DNA from: Halonotius aquaticus | Lineage (GTDB): Archaea; Halobacteriota; Halobacteria; Halobacteriales; Haloferacaceae | NCBI RefSeq assembly: GCF_003605575.1 | Contig: NZ_QKNY01000009.1 | Location: 62,001 to 126,000 of the forward strand | Direction of reading: 5' to 3' | DNA length: 64,000 nucleotides | Shown: positions 9,470 to 18,574 of the stretch, piece by piece | How positions within the stretch are numbered: the stretch's first letter is position 1 | Layout of the letters: every line of letters begins with the position of its first letter | Notes under the pieces: model-generated | Seen by the model: the letters and a program-made list of their open reading frames with translations, nothing else | Told to the model about the DNA's origin: nothing | The model's database searches: none | Made by a program: the position numbers and the translations under genes

Positions 9470-10456
9470 TTAGGCGTTCAATTGCTCGCGGCCGGGTTCG
9501 ATGAGCGCGTTGAGTTCCGCGGCCAGCGCAGATTTCGCGTCCATCGGGTGGAGCTCGCCGGATTCGAGGTCGGCTTCCAGCGTCTCGTAGCCGTCGTATT
9601 CGAGGTCGCCGCCGTACTCCTCGGGCCGTTCGACGACGACCGTATTGACCCGCGGGAAGACGTGGTACTGGAACAACTGGAGGACAGGGTTCTCACGCTC
9701 GTTGCCGTCGCCGTCAGGATCGGGATCGGCCGTGGGCGGACAGTAGGCGTCGTTGATTTTTGCCTCAATGTCGTCCTCGCTGTCCTCCATCGAGATCGTC
9801 ACGCCGGAACTGGAGGCCATCTTGCCGACGCCGCTTGAGAGATCGGCGATGATCGGCGTGTGCAGGGCGGGCCGCACATCGTAGTCGAGTTCCGGCAGCG
9901 TTTCGCGGGCCAGCATGTGAACCTTCCGCTGGTCAAGGCCGCCGACCGCGAGATCGACATCGAGGTATTCGATATCGAGCGCCTGCATGAGCGGGTAGAC
10001 CATCTGTGAGACCTTCGCGTGGTCGCCGCGGGCGATCTCGGCCATCGCGCGTTTGGCCCGCGAGAGCGTCGTTTCGAGCTCAGCAGCGTGGAGGTCGAGG
10101 GTGTACTCCTCGTCGAGTTGGAACTCCGAGCCGAGGACGAACTCGGTTTGGCTCTCGTCGAGGCCGTAGGCGATGAACTGCTCTTGCATCCGGTCGGCGG
10201 TCTCCCGGATTTCCGCGAAGGTGCCCTTGTCGTTGAGGTAGGCGTGCACGTCAGCCAAGAGAACGGTCACATCGAAGCCGGCCTCTTGGAGGTCGATCAG
10301 TTTGGTGGCCGTCAGCATGTGGCCGATGTGGAGAACGCCGGAGGGTTCGTAGCCGACATACGCGCGCTTGCCCTCGGGGTCGTCGGCCAACTCCTCTAGT
10401 TCCTCCTCGGTGACCACCTCGGCGGCGTTCCGGGTGATCAACTCGTAGGCGTCCAT
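9470..10456 (-). CDS. tyrS: tyrosyl-tRNA synthetase
   Basis: Attaches tyrosine to tRNA-Tyr. The 328-residue length and architecture are archaeal. Visible are YVGYEPSGVLHIGHML (HIGH motif, residues 43-46), VLLADVHAYLNDKGT, tyrosine-pocket region YPLMQALDIEYLDVDLAVGG with DQRK, and KMASSSG as the KMSKS equivalent. The start ATG 10454-10456 gives a normal N-terminus. It is followed on the same strand by the pilin-like gene, with no evidence of functional linkage. Confidence 0.95.
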   Translation of the reverse strand: MDAYELITRNAAEVVTEEELEELADDPEGKRAYVGYEPSGVLHIGHMLTATKLIDLQEAGFDVTVLLADVHAYLNDKGTFAEIRETADRMQEQFIAYGLDESQTEFVLGSEFQLDEEYTLDLHAAELETTLSRAKRAMAEIARGDHAKVSQMVYPLMQALDIEYLDVDLAVGGLDQRKVHMLARETLPELDYDVRPALHTPIIADLSSGVGKMASSSGVTISMEDSEDDIEAKINDAYCPPTADPDPDGDGNERENPVLQLFQYHVFPRVNTVVVERPEEYGGDLEYDGYETLEADLESGELHPMDAKSALAAELNALIEPGREQLNA

Positions 10457-10516
10457 GCACGCCCGTCGGGTCAGCGGTGTAAAATGACTTCTGAATACGG
10501 CCGGAAACTGACCGAG

Positions 10517-12490
10517 TTACGTGCCGCCGCTTTTCGTATCCGCTCGGTGTTCGGTGATGAGCTCATCGACCATGCTCGCTTTCTGTTCGCGTTCGCGCGC
10601 TTCGGCACGCTCCTCCCAGTCGTCGATGACGGCCTCGATCTCGTCGTCGTCAACGACAGCCAACTCGTCGATCTCCTGAATCGAGACGGCTTCAGCGGGG
10701 CCGACGGGAATGCCGGCCTTGAACAACACTTCGTCGGCCGCATCCGAGAGCCCGCCGCCGCGGATGACAACCCGCGGTTCGATCTCGGCGACGCGTTCGG
10801 CCGTGCTCCGGCCGGCTCCCGAGGCGTCGCGGAAGTAGATGATGTCGCCACGCGTGAGGCCGACTTCGTCTTCGGCGTCGTCGAGGGCGCGATTGGTAAA
10901 CTGTTCGACGATTTTTACCGACACAAGATTTCGATCGCCGGTGACAGCGGCATCCGAGTGATCCAGCTTCCAGAGCTCCTTGAGACGGTCGAGTTTGGCT
11001 TCGAGGTCGGCGGCGCGTTCCTGTGCCTCGTCGCGTTCGCGCTCCAGCCGGTCGGTTTCGCGTTTGAGCCGCGAAACTGCGCGTCGCTCGCGGGCCTCAC
11101 GTCGCTCCTCGCGTTTGGCCTCGGAGAGTTCCTCCTCGTATTCTTCGATCGTCTCCTCCCGATCGGCGAGTTCGGCCTGTAGCTCCTCGTTGTGGGACTG
11201 CAACCGATCGACCTGTGCTTCGAGGTCTTTGATGCGCTGTTCTTCGGTTGTGAGTTCCCGCGGTTCATGCGTCGACTCCTCATCGTCGCCATCGTCTTCG
11301 TCCGAAAGCTCCGCCAGCGCGGCCTCGACTGATGATTCGTTGGCGACGACGTGGGCGATGACCTCCTCGCGGTCGAACTGCGGTGGCGTCTTGTCGCTTA
11401 TACGGTCGAACTGATCCTCGCGGTCATCGTAGGCGTAGAGGGCGGCCGCCATGGCGTCGCGTTCGTGATCGTTGTCGTACTCGTGATCACGGGTGCGGTG
11501 GAGCTTCTCGTCGACTGGCAGATCGCTCTCTGGTGTCCACGCGGTCGCCTCGAAACTCCGGCGGAACGCTTCGACCGTCTGGGGGATCGGCGTCACGTCG
11601 GCGGCGACGATCAGCGGCCGACCCTGTTCGATCAGCCACTCTGTCACCTCGGCGGTGTCGGCCGTCCGGCTGGAAAACCGCGCCAACACGCGACCGTCCA
11701 GCGAGACGACCGCCGCCGCTGTCGTCGTGCCGGGATCAATGCCGACAATCACGCGGTCGCGCCGCTTGACGAGCGGTTCATAGCTGATTCCGTCGCGCTG
11801 CTCGCGCTCGATCTCGATGCGGGTGTCGCCGGCGCGATGCGTGGAGACGGGGAGTTCGTCCGGCGTCGCTTCGACGGTGAAGATCGCATTCGAGTAGCCG
11901 CCGTACTTCTCGGTCACGTCCTGCTCGTAGTCGAGATTCGCGCTGTCGAGTTTGGATTCGACCTCGCGGGCGACCTTCTTGACGTTGCCGTGGATCCGCC
12001 GCGTGTAGCGATCCTGACTCCAGCCGCCGCTACCGGTCGAGCGGCCGCGGGCGACCTTGACTGTCGTGGTGTCCGTGAACGCCGAGACCTCACAGCCGAC
12101 GTTGGCGGTCGCTAGCCGCGCGGCGGCCTCGGCTTCGGCCATCGGTTTCTTGTCGTAGGGGACGCCGTGTCTGGAGGCGACCCGCGAGAGGGGTTCGGGG
12201 CGTTCGTCACCGGTCACCTGCACAAGCTTCGTCGCCGACGGCAACGACCGCAGAAAGCCGACGAGTTCGTTTTTGTCGGCGGCGAGTTCGTAGGCGTTGT
12301 CGGTGGCGACGAGGGCCGGCTCCTCGTCGTCGATGAGTCGGCAGAGCTTCCGGAAGGAAACGACATCGCGCTCGATCTCGTCGTCATCGAGGACGACCAA
12401 CGCATACGCTGGCGCGTCGCCCCGGATATCGCCGCTTTGGATGTCGACGCCGAACACCGGCGCGTCGATGGCGTTTGTCCGGACGGTCAC
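10517..12490 (-). CDS. DUF460 protein (RNase H-like fold plus coiled coil)
   Basis: An archaeal conserved protein of about 657 residues. The N-terminal half contains FGVDIQSGDIRGDAPAYALV and a central RNase H/RuvC-like region IVGIDPGTTTAAAVVSLDG with DHERDAMAAALYAY, suggesting a nuclease or nucleic-acid-binding role. A long coiled coil (about residues 410-510, Glu/Arg-rich) follows, then a C-terminal DUF460 block. The GTG at 12488-12490 is chosen over the ATG at 12547 because relatives begin near this point and a TATA-like TATTTAG lies about 25-30 nt upstream. The true start is not certain. The biological role is undetermined. Confidence 0.85.
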   Translation of the reverse strand: MTVRTNAIDAPVFGVDIQSGDIRGDAPAYALVVLDDDEIERDVVSFRKLCRLIDDEEPALVATDNAYELAADKNELVGFLRSLPSATKLVQVTGDERPEPLSRVASRHGVPYDKKPMAEAEAAARLATANVGCEVSAFTDTTTVKVARGRSTGSGGWSQDRYTRRIHGNVKKVAREVESKLDSANLDYEQDVTEKYGGYSNAIFTVEATPDELPVSTHRAGDTRIEIEREQRDGISYEPLVKRRDRVIVGIDPGTTTAAAVVSLDGRVLARFSSRTADTAEVTEWLIEQGRPLIVAADVTPIPQTVEAFRRSFEATAWTPESDLPVDEKLHRTRDHEYDNDHERDAMAAALYAYDDREDQFDRISDKTPPQFDREEVIAHVVANESSVEAALAELSDEDDGDDEESTHEPRELTTEEQRIKDLEAQVDRLQSHNEELQAELADREETIEEYEEELSEAKREERREARERRAVSRLKRETDRLERERDEAQERAADLEAKLDRLKELWKLDHSDAAVTGDRNLVSVKIVEQFTNRALDDAEDEVGLTRGDIIYFRDASGAGRSTAERVAEIEPRVVIRGGGLSDAADEVLFKAGIPVGPAEAVSIQEIDELAVVDDDEIEAVIDDWEERAEAREREQKASMVDELITEHRADTKSGGT

Positions 12491-12558
12491 AAAGAGAGGT
12501 AGGGAATCAACCGCTAAATAGGCCACGCCGAGTGGGAGCGTCGCCAACGAGAGTACTG

Positions 12559-12957
12559 TTATTCAGCCGACACCGACGGCGACGCCTGTCGGCAGTTCGT
12601 TGTGGTGACAACGCGAGCGAGTTCGGGAACGATGCCGGGGTCAGCCGTGTCGACACGCGCATGGATCGACAGCGACGCTGGCAGTGTCGTCACCGCGGCT
12701 GCGGCGACGATGACAGCCAGTGTGGGGTGGCGGGTGCGGAGGGCTGCCCGAAAATCAACCAGCGAGAGGCCGTCGGTGTCGGCGTCGATGAGCACACAGT
12801 CAGCGGGAGCCACAACACGGGCCGGCTGGCTGTCGTCAGGCACCACCGTCGCTGTCAGGGTGAGATCCGGACAGGGATCGACGGCGTCGGCCACGGCCTC
12901 GCGGTAGGATGTGTCGTCTGAGACCAACAGCAGGCTGATCGCTGGGGTGATACCCAT
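12559..12957 (-). CDS. degenerate receiver-like protein
   Basis: A 132-residue protein whose pattern follows a CheY-like receiver: ISLLLVSDDTSYREAVADAV (beta-1 with an Asp pair) and DCVLIDADTDGLSLVDFRAA (beta-3 with an Asp at the phosphoacceptor place). The usual Thr/Ser after beta-4 and the invariant Lys of beta-5 are not apparent; the matching region is TLAVIVAAAAVTTLPASL. It is therefore probably not phosphorylated conventionally. There is no output domain and no adjacent histidine kinase. It could be a stand-alone pseudo-receiver; moderate confidence. Confidence 0.55.
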   Translation of the reverse strand: MGITPAISLLLVSDDTSYREAVADAVDPCPDLTLTATVVPDDSQPARVVAPADCVLIDADTDGLSLVDFRAALRTRHPTLAVIVAAAAVTTLPASLSIHARVDTADPGIVPELARVVTTTNCRQASPSVSAE

Positions 12958-13052
12958 ATCTGAGCGTGGACAGCGAGCGACAAAACCGCTGCTAGGAGGG
13001 CTCCTGTGAGAACAACCCTCGTAGGCACATCCGCGGCGTCCAGCCGGGAATG

Positions 13053-13997
13053 TTACTGCAGCTCCGACTCGTCATCGGGGTACGGAACCGCAACCTGCTG
13101 GCCGTCACTGGCGATGAAGACCTCGCCGTCGAAGGCGTCGGCAGCACTGGCTTTGATCGGCGACGGATCAGCCCCATACCGCGAGGAGATATGCGTCAGC
13201 GCGAGCCGTTTTGCGCCGGCCGCCGCGGCGAGTTCGCCGGCCTCCCGGCCGGTCGCGTGTTTGGTCTCGCGAGCGCGGGCGGCGTGATCGTCAGCGAACG
13301 TGGCATCGTGTACCAAGAGATCAGCGTCGGCGGCGACCGATTCGACGGCTGCCGTCGGGCGGGTGTCGCCGGTGTAGACAACCCGGCGGCCGGGACGTGG
13401 GTCGCCGACAACATCGTCGGGTTCGATTACCCGACCGTCATCGAGTTCGACCGACTCGCCGTTGTGGAGTTTGCCGTACATCGGACCCGGGGGGATGCCT
13501 AACTCATCTTCGGCTTTTTCGCGGTCGAATCGGCCCGGCCGGTCGGCCTCAATGAGCGCGTAGCCGACGGAGGTGACGCGGTGGTCAGTTTCGACGGCGC
13601 GAACAGTGTACTCGTCGGTCTCGTGGGCAACGTCGCCCGCGGTGACCTCGTCGATGTCGATCGAAAACGACGGGGTGTAGCCGCCGACACCGAGAAGCTC
13701 ATCGATATCGCTGTAGGTACCGCGAGGACAGTGGATCGTCAGCGGCTCGCTGCGGCCGTTGAAGTCCCAGCTTTGGACGAGGCCAGGGATGCCAAGCACG
13801 TGGTCGCCGTGAAGATGCGTGACAAAGATATCTGAGACGGTAAAGCCGGTGCCGTGGCGCATCATCTGCCGCTGGGTGCCCTCCCCGCAGTCGAACAGCA
13901 GGCGGTCGCCCTCGCGGTTGACCATGATCGCACTGGGGGCTCGCTGGGTCGTCGGCACGGCCCCGCTGGTTCCGAGAAACGTCACGCGTAACGACAT
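13053..13997 (-). CDS. rnz: ribonuclease Z (tRNA 3' endonuclease)
   Basis: Zinc metallo-beta-lactamase-fold endonuclease that removes the 3' trailer from pre-tRNAs. The protein is 314 residues. Visible are VTFLGTSGAVPTTQRAPSA, LLFDCGEGTQRQM, the metal motif FVTHLHGDHVLGIPGL (HxHxDH), later ligands in VVYTGDTRP and LLVHDATFADDHA, and a C-terminal LALTHISSRY. Length and motif order are canonical for the short RNase Z form. The ATG at 13995-13997 is the only sensible start. Confidence 0.96.
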   Translation of the reverse strand: MSLRVTFLGTSGAVPTTQRAPSAIMVNREGDRLLFDCGEGTQRQMMRHGTGFTVSDIFVTHLHGDHVLGIPGLVQSWDFNGRSEPLTIHCPRGTYSDIDELLGVGGYTPSFSIDIDEVTAGDVAHETDEYTVRAVETDHRVTSVGYALIEADRPGRFDREKAEDELGIPPGPMYGKLHNGESVELDDGRVIEPDDVVGDPRPGRRVVYTGDTRPTAAVESVAADADLLVHDATFADDHAARARETKHATGREAGELAAAAGAKRLALTHISSRYGADPSPIKASAADAFDGEVFIASDGQQVAVPYPDDESELQ

Positions 13998-14070
13998 GGG
14001 CGGGGCTCAACCACCGAGCGATAAACCCCCTTCGGAACGCCAGCCGAGAGCAAGCGGGGCGGAGCGACGA

Positions 14071-14238
14071 TCAGCTACCTGCTGAGGCGGTGTCACCGCC
14101 ACCCGGGAGGGAAATCGTCCGATTACTGGCGAACAACGCAAACAGCGCGAACAGCGCGTACAGTTCGGGCTCGTTCGTCCACAGGCCGATCACCCCAAGG
14201 ATACCAAGGCCACCAAGCCGGTTTGCTGGTACCTCCAT
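14071..14238 (-). CDS. 55-aa putative membrane protein with LFA repeats
   Basis: A short ORF reading MEVPANRLGGLGILGVIGLW then TNEPELYALFALFALFASN. One hydrophobic segment is followed by a three-residue Leu-Phe-Ala/Ala-Leu-Phe repeat that should form a second membrane helix. I recall small haloarchaeal proteins of this general pattern, but no function is known. The longer reading frame upstream to 14412 would overlap rfcC and is not credible. The ATG at 14236-14238 is the natural start. Confidence 0.5.
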   Translation of the reverse strand: MEVPANRLGGLGILGVIGLWTNEPELYALFALFALFASNRTISLPGGGDTASAGS

Positions 14239-14386
14239 ACGGTGATATCTGCAGTATTGATAGAAATGAGTGACGCTTCTCACACCCGACAGATCACCGA
14301 TCCACGCGACCACCGGCTGGGCGAGGACAAGCGACCCCGACCCAATAACCGACCGATTCTTACGCCACCGGCCCCCAGCGTCGCCA

Positions 14387-15418
14387 ATGGACGCACCGCT
14401 GTGGATCGACACCTACGCCCCCGAACTGGCCGACCTCCCACAGCCGGAGGTGCGCGATCGCCTGCAACGAACCGTCGGCGAACCGATGAACCTCCTGCTG
14501 CAGGGGCCGCCGGGCGTCGGCAAGACAGCCGCCGCCCGCGCGCTGGCCCGGGCAGTCCACGAGGATCCCGACGCCGATCTGATCGAGCTCAACGTGGCTG
14601 ACTTCTTCGGTCGCAGCAAAAAGGAGATCAAAAACGATCCCCGATTCGAGGGGTTTCTCGCCGGCAAAAGTCGGATGGCGAAAGCCGATATGATCAACCA
14701 CGTGCTCACCGAGTCGGCGAGCCATGCCCCTGTCTCGGGGGCGTTCAAAACGATCCTGCTTGATAACGCTGAGGCGATCCGGGAGGACTTCCAGCAGGCC
14801 CTGCGGCGGGTGATGGAACAACACCACCGGACGACACAGTTTGTCTTCACGACCCGCCAGCCGACAAAGCTGATCGCGCCGATCCACTCGCGGTGTTTTC
14901 CGGTGCCGATGCGAACGCCGACGACCGACGAGATCATCGCCCGGCTAGAAACCATCTGCGACGCCGAGGACATCGCGTACGACACCGACGGGCTCGAATT
15001 CGTCGCCAGCGCGGCCGACGGCAACCTCCGGGAGGCGATCCTGACCGCCCAGACGACCGCCGAGCAGGAGGGCGAGCTGACGATGCAAACCGCCTACGAA
15101 ACGCTGGGGGATATCGGCGACGACGAGGCGATTGCCGCCGCCCTGACCGCCGCCCGAGCCGGCGAGTTCAGCGATGCCCGTGGGACGCTGGATGACCTGC
15201 TGTCGGATGGCGGCTACGACGGCAAGACGCTCCTGACCGAGTTGCTGCGGGTCGCCCGCTCACAGTCGGCCCTCGACAGCGACGAGATTGCCCGCCTCCA
15301 CAAACTCGCCGGCGCGGCCGACCACGAACTGAGCGAGGGCCTCGACGACAAGCTCCATCTCATGCATCTCTTGACTGCATGGGCTGATGGCCGAACTGAG
15401 CTTCGGGCGATGGCCTAA
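14387..15418 (+). CDS. rfcC: replication factor C small-subunit paralogue (RfcC)
   Basis: Clamp-loader AAA+ subunit helping load PCNA. The protein is 343 residues from the ATG at 14387, starting MDAPLWIDTYAPEL. Walker A GPPGVGKT and the SRC Arg-finger motif (PIHSRCF) are intact. Walker B reads LLDNAEAI instead of LDEAD, and the sensor-1 region reads FTTRQPTKLI without the usual Asn, so ATP hydrolysis by this subunit may be lost while it still donates an Arg finger. The helical C-terminal collar domain is complete. The stop is 2 bases before the start of the decarboxylase gene, so the two are likely co-transcribed. Confidence 0.88.
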   Translation: MDAPLWIDTYAPELADLPQPEVRDRLQRTVGEPMNLLLQGPPGVGKTAAARALARAVHEDPDADLIELNVADFFGRSKKEIKNDPRFEGFLAGKSRMAKADMINHVLTESASHAPVSGAFKTILLDNAEAIREDFQQALRRVMEQHHRTTQFVFTTRQPTKLIAPIHSRCFPVPMRTPTTDEIIARLETICDAEDIAYDTDGLEFVASAADGNLREAILTAQTTAEQEGELTMQTAYETLGDIGDDEAIAAALTAARAGEFSDARGTLDDLLSDGGYDGKTLLTELLRVARSQSALDSDEIARLHKLAGAADHELSEGLDDKLHLMHLLTAWADGRTELRAMA

Positions 15419-15420
15419 CC

Positions 15421-16053
15421 ATGCTCCCGATGCTCCCTACCACTGCTGTCGCACCCGGCGCGTGGCGATACGCCGCGGCCTGTTTTGTCGCTGCTGTCAT
15501 CGCCGTCATCGTGTTTCCGCCGCTTGCGGGCGTCGCGCTCGCGCTCGGCATCGCCGTCCTGTGGTTCCACCGCGATCCCGGTCGGAACCCACCGGAATCA
15601 GGGATCGTCGCCCCCGCCGACGGCCGGGTCTCGGTGCTGCGCGAGGAGGGCGACGAGCTCCGCGTTGGGATCTTTATGAACGTCACCGATGTCCACGTAA
15701 ACCGCGCGCCAGCCAGCGGCACGGTGCAATCCGTCGACCACCGCCCCGGCGCGTACAAGCCGGCGTTTTCGAAGGACTCCGATCGCAACGAGCGCGTCGT
15801 CATCGACTGTGGCGACTACCAGATCGCGCTGATCGCCGGCTGGTTCGCCCGCCGGATTCACCCCTACGTTGCCGGCGGCGACGACCTCGTTCGCGGGCAA
15901 CGAATCGGCCATGTCTCCTTCGGGAGTCGGGCTGACGTGGTGTTGCCGCCGCGATACGACCGCGAGGATGTGCTCGTCGCCGTCGACGAGACAGTCACCG
16001 CCGGGAAAACGCGTCTCGTTGCGACCGAGGCCGCAGAGTCGACAAGGAGATAG
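15421..16053 (+). CDS. asd: archaetidylserine/phosphatidylserine decarboxylase
   Basis: Pyruvoyl-dependent membrane enzyme converting archaetidylserine to archaetidylethanolamine. The protein is 210 residues, the short form. The N-terminal hydrophobic stretch (residues 14-48) anchors it. Then come FHRDPGRNPPESGIVAPADG, MNVTDVHVNRAP and the autocleavage site HVSFGSRADV, where Ser169 would become the pyruvoyl group. The ATG is at 15421, with a second Met at codon 4. It follows rfcC at 2 bases. The CDP-archaeol synthase gene lies about 600 bp downstream on the other strand, so two steps of polar lipid synthesis are close neighbours. Confidence 0.92.
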   Translation: MLPMLPTTAVAPGAWRYAAACFVAAVIAVIVFPPLAGVALALGIAVLWFHRDPGRNPPESGIVAPADGRVSVLREEGDELRVGIFMNVTDVHVNRAPASGTVQSVDHRPGAYKPAFSKDSDRNERVVIDCGDYQIALIAGWFARRIHPYVAGGDDLVRGQRIGHVSFGSRADVVLPPRYDREDVLVAVDETVTAGKTRLVATEAAESTRR

Positions 16054-16138
16054 CCGACAGCAACTGATGGCGACAGCCGGCAGTATCGACGGGCTGGGAC
16101 GGAATTTTATACCGTGGCTGGGTAACGAATCCTAAGCC

Positions 16139-16657
16139 GTGGACGACGCAATACTGGGCACCGGGGCGATCGGCGCGGTCAGCGTGCCACCCAGCAAACC
16201 CCCGATCGAGATCGTTGCCGACGGGCGAGAGAGCGTCGTCCGAGAGTTTGTCAGCGATGATGAGACCGACCCTAAAGTGTTGTCAACCTACGAGAACCGG
16301 CGGCTGGCCGAACGGGCCGTCCGCAAACAGCTGTCGACGAGTCGCTACCCCTGTGCGTTGGTCTGGGAGACCGACCACAGCGTCGGCGGCCTCCTGTGGA
16401 ACGACCAGTTCAAACGCCTCCGGGTGTCGTACAGTCAGTTGCAGCGGGCCTGGACTGTCGCCCCGGTGACCGACGAGTTCATGTTTTGCTCGCTGCAGGA
16501 GCATCGACACGCCTGCCGGTTCGCCAGATCGATCCAGCGAATATATGAGTTCAAGCATCTCGAAATACGGACAAAAGCCGGTGCGGTGGATCGGCTCATC
16601 GACCACCGCTTTCTCCGGCAGTCGATTACGGACTCAGGTGTGCAGTTTACGCGATAG
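16139..16657 (+). CDS. conserved hypothetical protein, GTG start
   Basis: A 172-residue protein beginning with GTG, read as MDDAILGTGAIGAVSVPPSK. A TATA-like TTTTATAC at about 16105-16112 sits some 30 nt before it, which supports a leaderless GTG start. The middle is rich in aromatic and basic residues (RYPCALVWETDHSVGGLLW, FARSIQRIYEFKHLEIR), unusual for such an acidic proteome. No domain was recognised. It is convergent with carS (8-base gap). Confidence 0.65.
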   Translation: MDDAILGTGAIGAVSVPPSKPPIEIVADGRESVVREFVSDDETDPKVLSTYENRRLAERAVRKQLSTSRYPCALVWETDHSVGGLLWNDQFKRLRVSYSQLQRAWTVAPVTDEFMFCSLQEHRHACRFARSIQRIYEFKHLEIRTKAGAVDRLIDHRFLRQSITDSGVQFTR

Positions 16658-16665
16658 CAGGGCGA

Positions 16666-17208
16666 CTACCACGGCTCGTTTTTCGCACCGATGAGGTAGG
16701 CGATGATGTTGGTGCCAACGTGTAACACCGGAGTCACGACGACGATGACCGCGAGCACGCCAAGGGTGAACGTCGCCTGTGCCCACCCAGGCGCGAGGAC
16801 GAAGGCAAAGAGGATGGCACCCACCACAAAATCGAGTTGATCAAGCCCGGGAAACGCCGCCCCACGGGCACGGCCGCTCCGGCGTTTAACAAAGGAGGCT
16901 GCGATATCACCGGCCATCGCGCCGGCTGCAAGGCCGAGCGCCCCCGCCGGCGGAAACGTTGGCAGCGAGAATCCGATGGCGGAGCCCAGCGGCGCGGCAG
17001 CGACATTGAGCCCGGCGGCAAGGGTGATCCCGACGAGCGTGCCGACTGCGGTTCCGCGCCACGTCTTACCGTCGCCAAGCAGTCGCCGATCGCCCCAGGT
17101 TCGACCGCCATCGATCGGGCGGCCGCCGCCGGCAAGTACCGCCGCGTTGTTTGGCACATAGGCCGGCAGCATCGCCCAAAACGCTGTCACAACGAGCCCG
17201 ACTACCAT
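16666..17208 (-). CDS. carS: CDP-archaeol synthase
   Basis: Integral membrane enzyme that activates digeranylgeranylglyceryl phosphate with CTP to CDP-archaeol, the precursor of archaeal polar lipids. The protein is 180 residues from the ATG at 17206-17208 ([10 protein letters not shown]). The family blocks are [35 protein letters not shown] and [15 protein letters not shown], plus several membrane helices. An upstream ATG at 17271 would add a Pro/Arg-rich leader unlike the family and was not chosen. It is near asd, another lipid headgroup gene. Confidence 0.94.
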   Translation of the reverse strand: MVVGLVVTAFWAMLPAYVPNNAAVLAGGGRPIDGGRTWGDRRLLGDGKTWRGTAVGTLVGITLAAGLNVAAAPLGSAIGFSLPTFPPAGALGLAAGAMAGDIAASFVKRRSGRARGAAFPGLDQLDFVVGAILFAFVLAPGWAQATFTLGVLAVIVVVTPVLHVGTNIIAYLIGAKNEPW

Positions 17209-17302
17209 ATCCGAGGGAGGCGGCGGCGCGCCTAAAGAGACACTGGTTCGGCGACAGGGGGTGATCCACATGACCTAAGCGTCCACACACCAACCATAGG
17301 AC

Positions 17303-17998
17303 ATGTCCTCGTGGAAACGTGATGTCGCCAGCGGACTGGTGGTGCTGCTGCCGCTGGGCATTCTCCTGTTTGTGCTCAACTATCTCTACGAACGAGTTAT
17401 CGCCCTCCCGCTGATCAGCAGCCTCGATTTTATCGGCCTCGGCGTCCCTGAGAGCCTCGTCCCGCTGGCCCGGATCGTCGTTGCCCTCCTCCTCATTATC
17501 ACGTTGATCCTCGCGGTGGGCTATCTGATGCGAACGACCGCCGGCCGGCTCTTTGAGTCGGCGTTAGACGGCGCGATCAACCGGATGCCTGGGCTCCGAG
17601 TCGTCTACAACGCAACGAAACTTGCCGTCGAAACCGCACTCTCCGGCACCGACGACCTGCAAGAGCCCGTCCGGCTTGAAACCTGGCCCGGCATCCGGAT
17701 GACCGCGTTCAAGACCGGCAAAAAGACACAGGACGGTCGGATCGTGCTCTTTCTGCCGACCGCGCCGAACATTACGACCGGATACGTCATCGAGGTCGAG
17801 GAAGATCGCATCGAAGAGACAGGCGAACGCGTCGAGGAAGCACTGACACGCGTGCTGAGCGCGGGGTTTGCCGAGTCAGCCCACCAGATCCCCGTCGAGG
17901 AAGCCGAAAATCCGGCGCGAACTGATGACGACACCACCACGACCGTCAGAACTGAGTCGTCGGACGCCGGTGGTGACGGCGCGGCAACTGACGACTAA
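17303..17998 (+). CDS. DUF502 family membrane protein
   Basis: A 231-residue protein with two N-terminal membrane helices (about residues 9-29 and 52-76) followed by a soluble domain. The order matches DUF502: VASGLVVLLPLGILLFVLNY, then INRMPGLRVVYNATKLAVET, then WPGIRMTAFKTGK, then VLFLPTAPNITTGYVIEVEE. The C-terminus (about 50 residues) is acidic and Thr-rich. Family members are widespread and uncharacterised, sometimes linked to membrane homeostasis. It starts about 95 bp from the divergent carS. Confidence 0.85.
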   Translation: MSSWKRDVASGLVVLLPLGILLFVLNYLYERVIALPLISSLDFIGLGVPESLVPLARIVVALLLIITLILAVGYLMRTTAGRLFESALDGAINRMPGLRVVYNATKLAVETALSGTDDLQEPVRLETWPGIRMTAFKTGKKTQDGRIVLFLPTAPNITTGYVIEVEEDRIEETGERVEEALTRVLSAGFAESAHQIPVEEAENPARTDDDTTTTVRTESSDAGGDGAATDD

Positions 17999-18007
17999 CG
18001 TGGCTGC

Positions 18008-18463
18008 TTACTTGGAATCGGTCAACGGCGATGTCGACGCATGCGCCGAGAGATGATGTCGACGCGCAACGACGCTGCCGGCGACCGCGGCGGTGAGCAG
18101 TCCGGCGGGCAACGCGACAATAAGTATCGCGGTTGCGAGGCCGATCGGCTGCGTCATCGCAACGACGAACGCGAGCCCGCTACCGACGCCGAAGCCGCCG
18201 ACAGCAGCCACCGTGACCGAGAGGTTGCGGCGCGTGCGATCGCTCGCCCGGCCGGTTTGCCGTCGCTCCGCCCAGGCGGTGAGCCCAAAGAAGACCAGCG
18301 GGACGGCAGCGATACCGGCGACACCACCGGCCGGAACCCCCAGCATGAGCGATGGCCAGACGTAGGGGGCGAGCCCCTCCGTGACCGCAACCGTTAGGAC
18401 ACCGAAGACAACGATGCCGACAGCGACGCTGGCGAGGGCTCTTGGAAGTCGATTCACACCCAA
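18008..18463 (-). CDS. four-helix membrane protein, unknown
   Basis: A 151-residue hydrophobic protein starting MGVNRLPRALASVAVGIVVF. Four membrane segments are seen near residues 10-30, 37-62, 82-104 and 110-135, separated by a basic loop (ERRQTGRASDRTRRN). The Gly/Ala/Val-rich helices give no family match I can name. It converges with the DUF502 gene with a 9-base gap. No regulatory signal was recognised. Confidence 0.6.
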   Translation of the reverse strand: MGVNRLPRALASVAVGIVVFGVLTVAVTEGLAPYVWPSLMLGVPAGGVAGIAAVPLVFFGLTAWAERRQTGRASDRTRRNLSVTVAAVGGFGVGSGLAFVVAMTQPIGLATAILIVALPAGLLTAAVAGSVVARRHHLSAHASTSPLTDSK

Positions 18464-18574
18464 GAAAGGCTCGCTGAGCGCATAACGATGCCGGCGTATC
18501 GATCGCCTACGTGGGTGTATTAACAGGCTCAGATGAGAGAACCGACCGTCGCTAATGGAGGAGATCGGTCGTCG

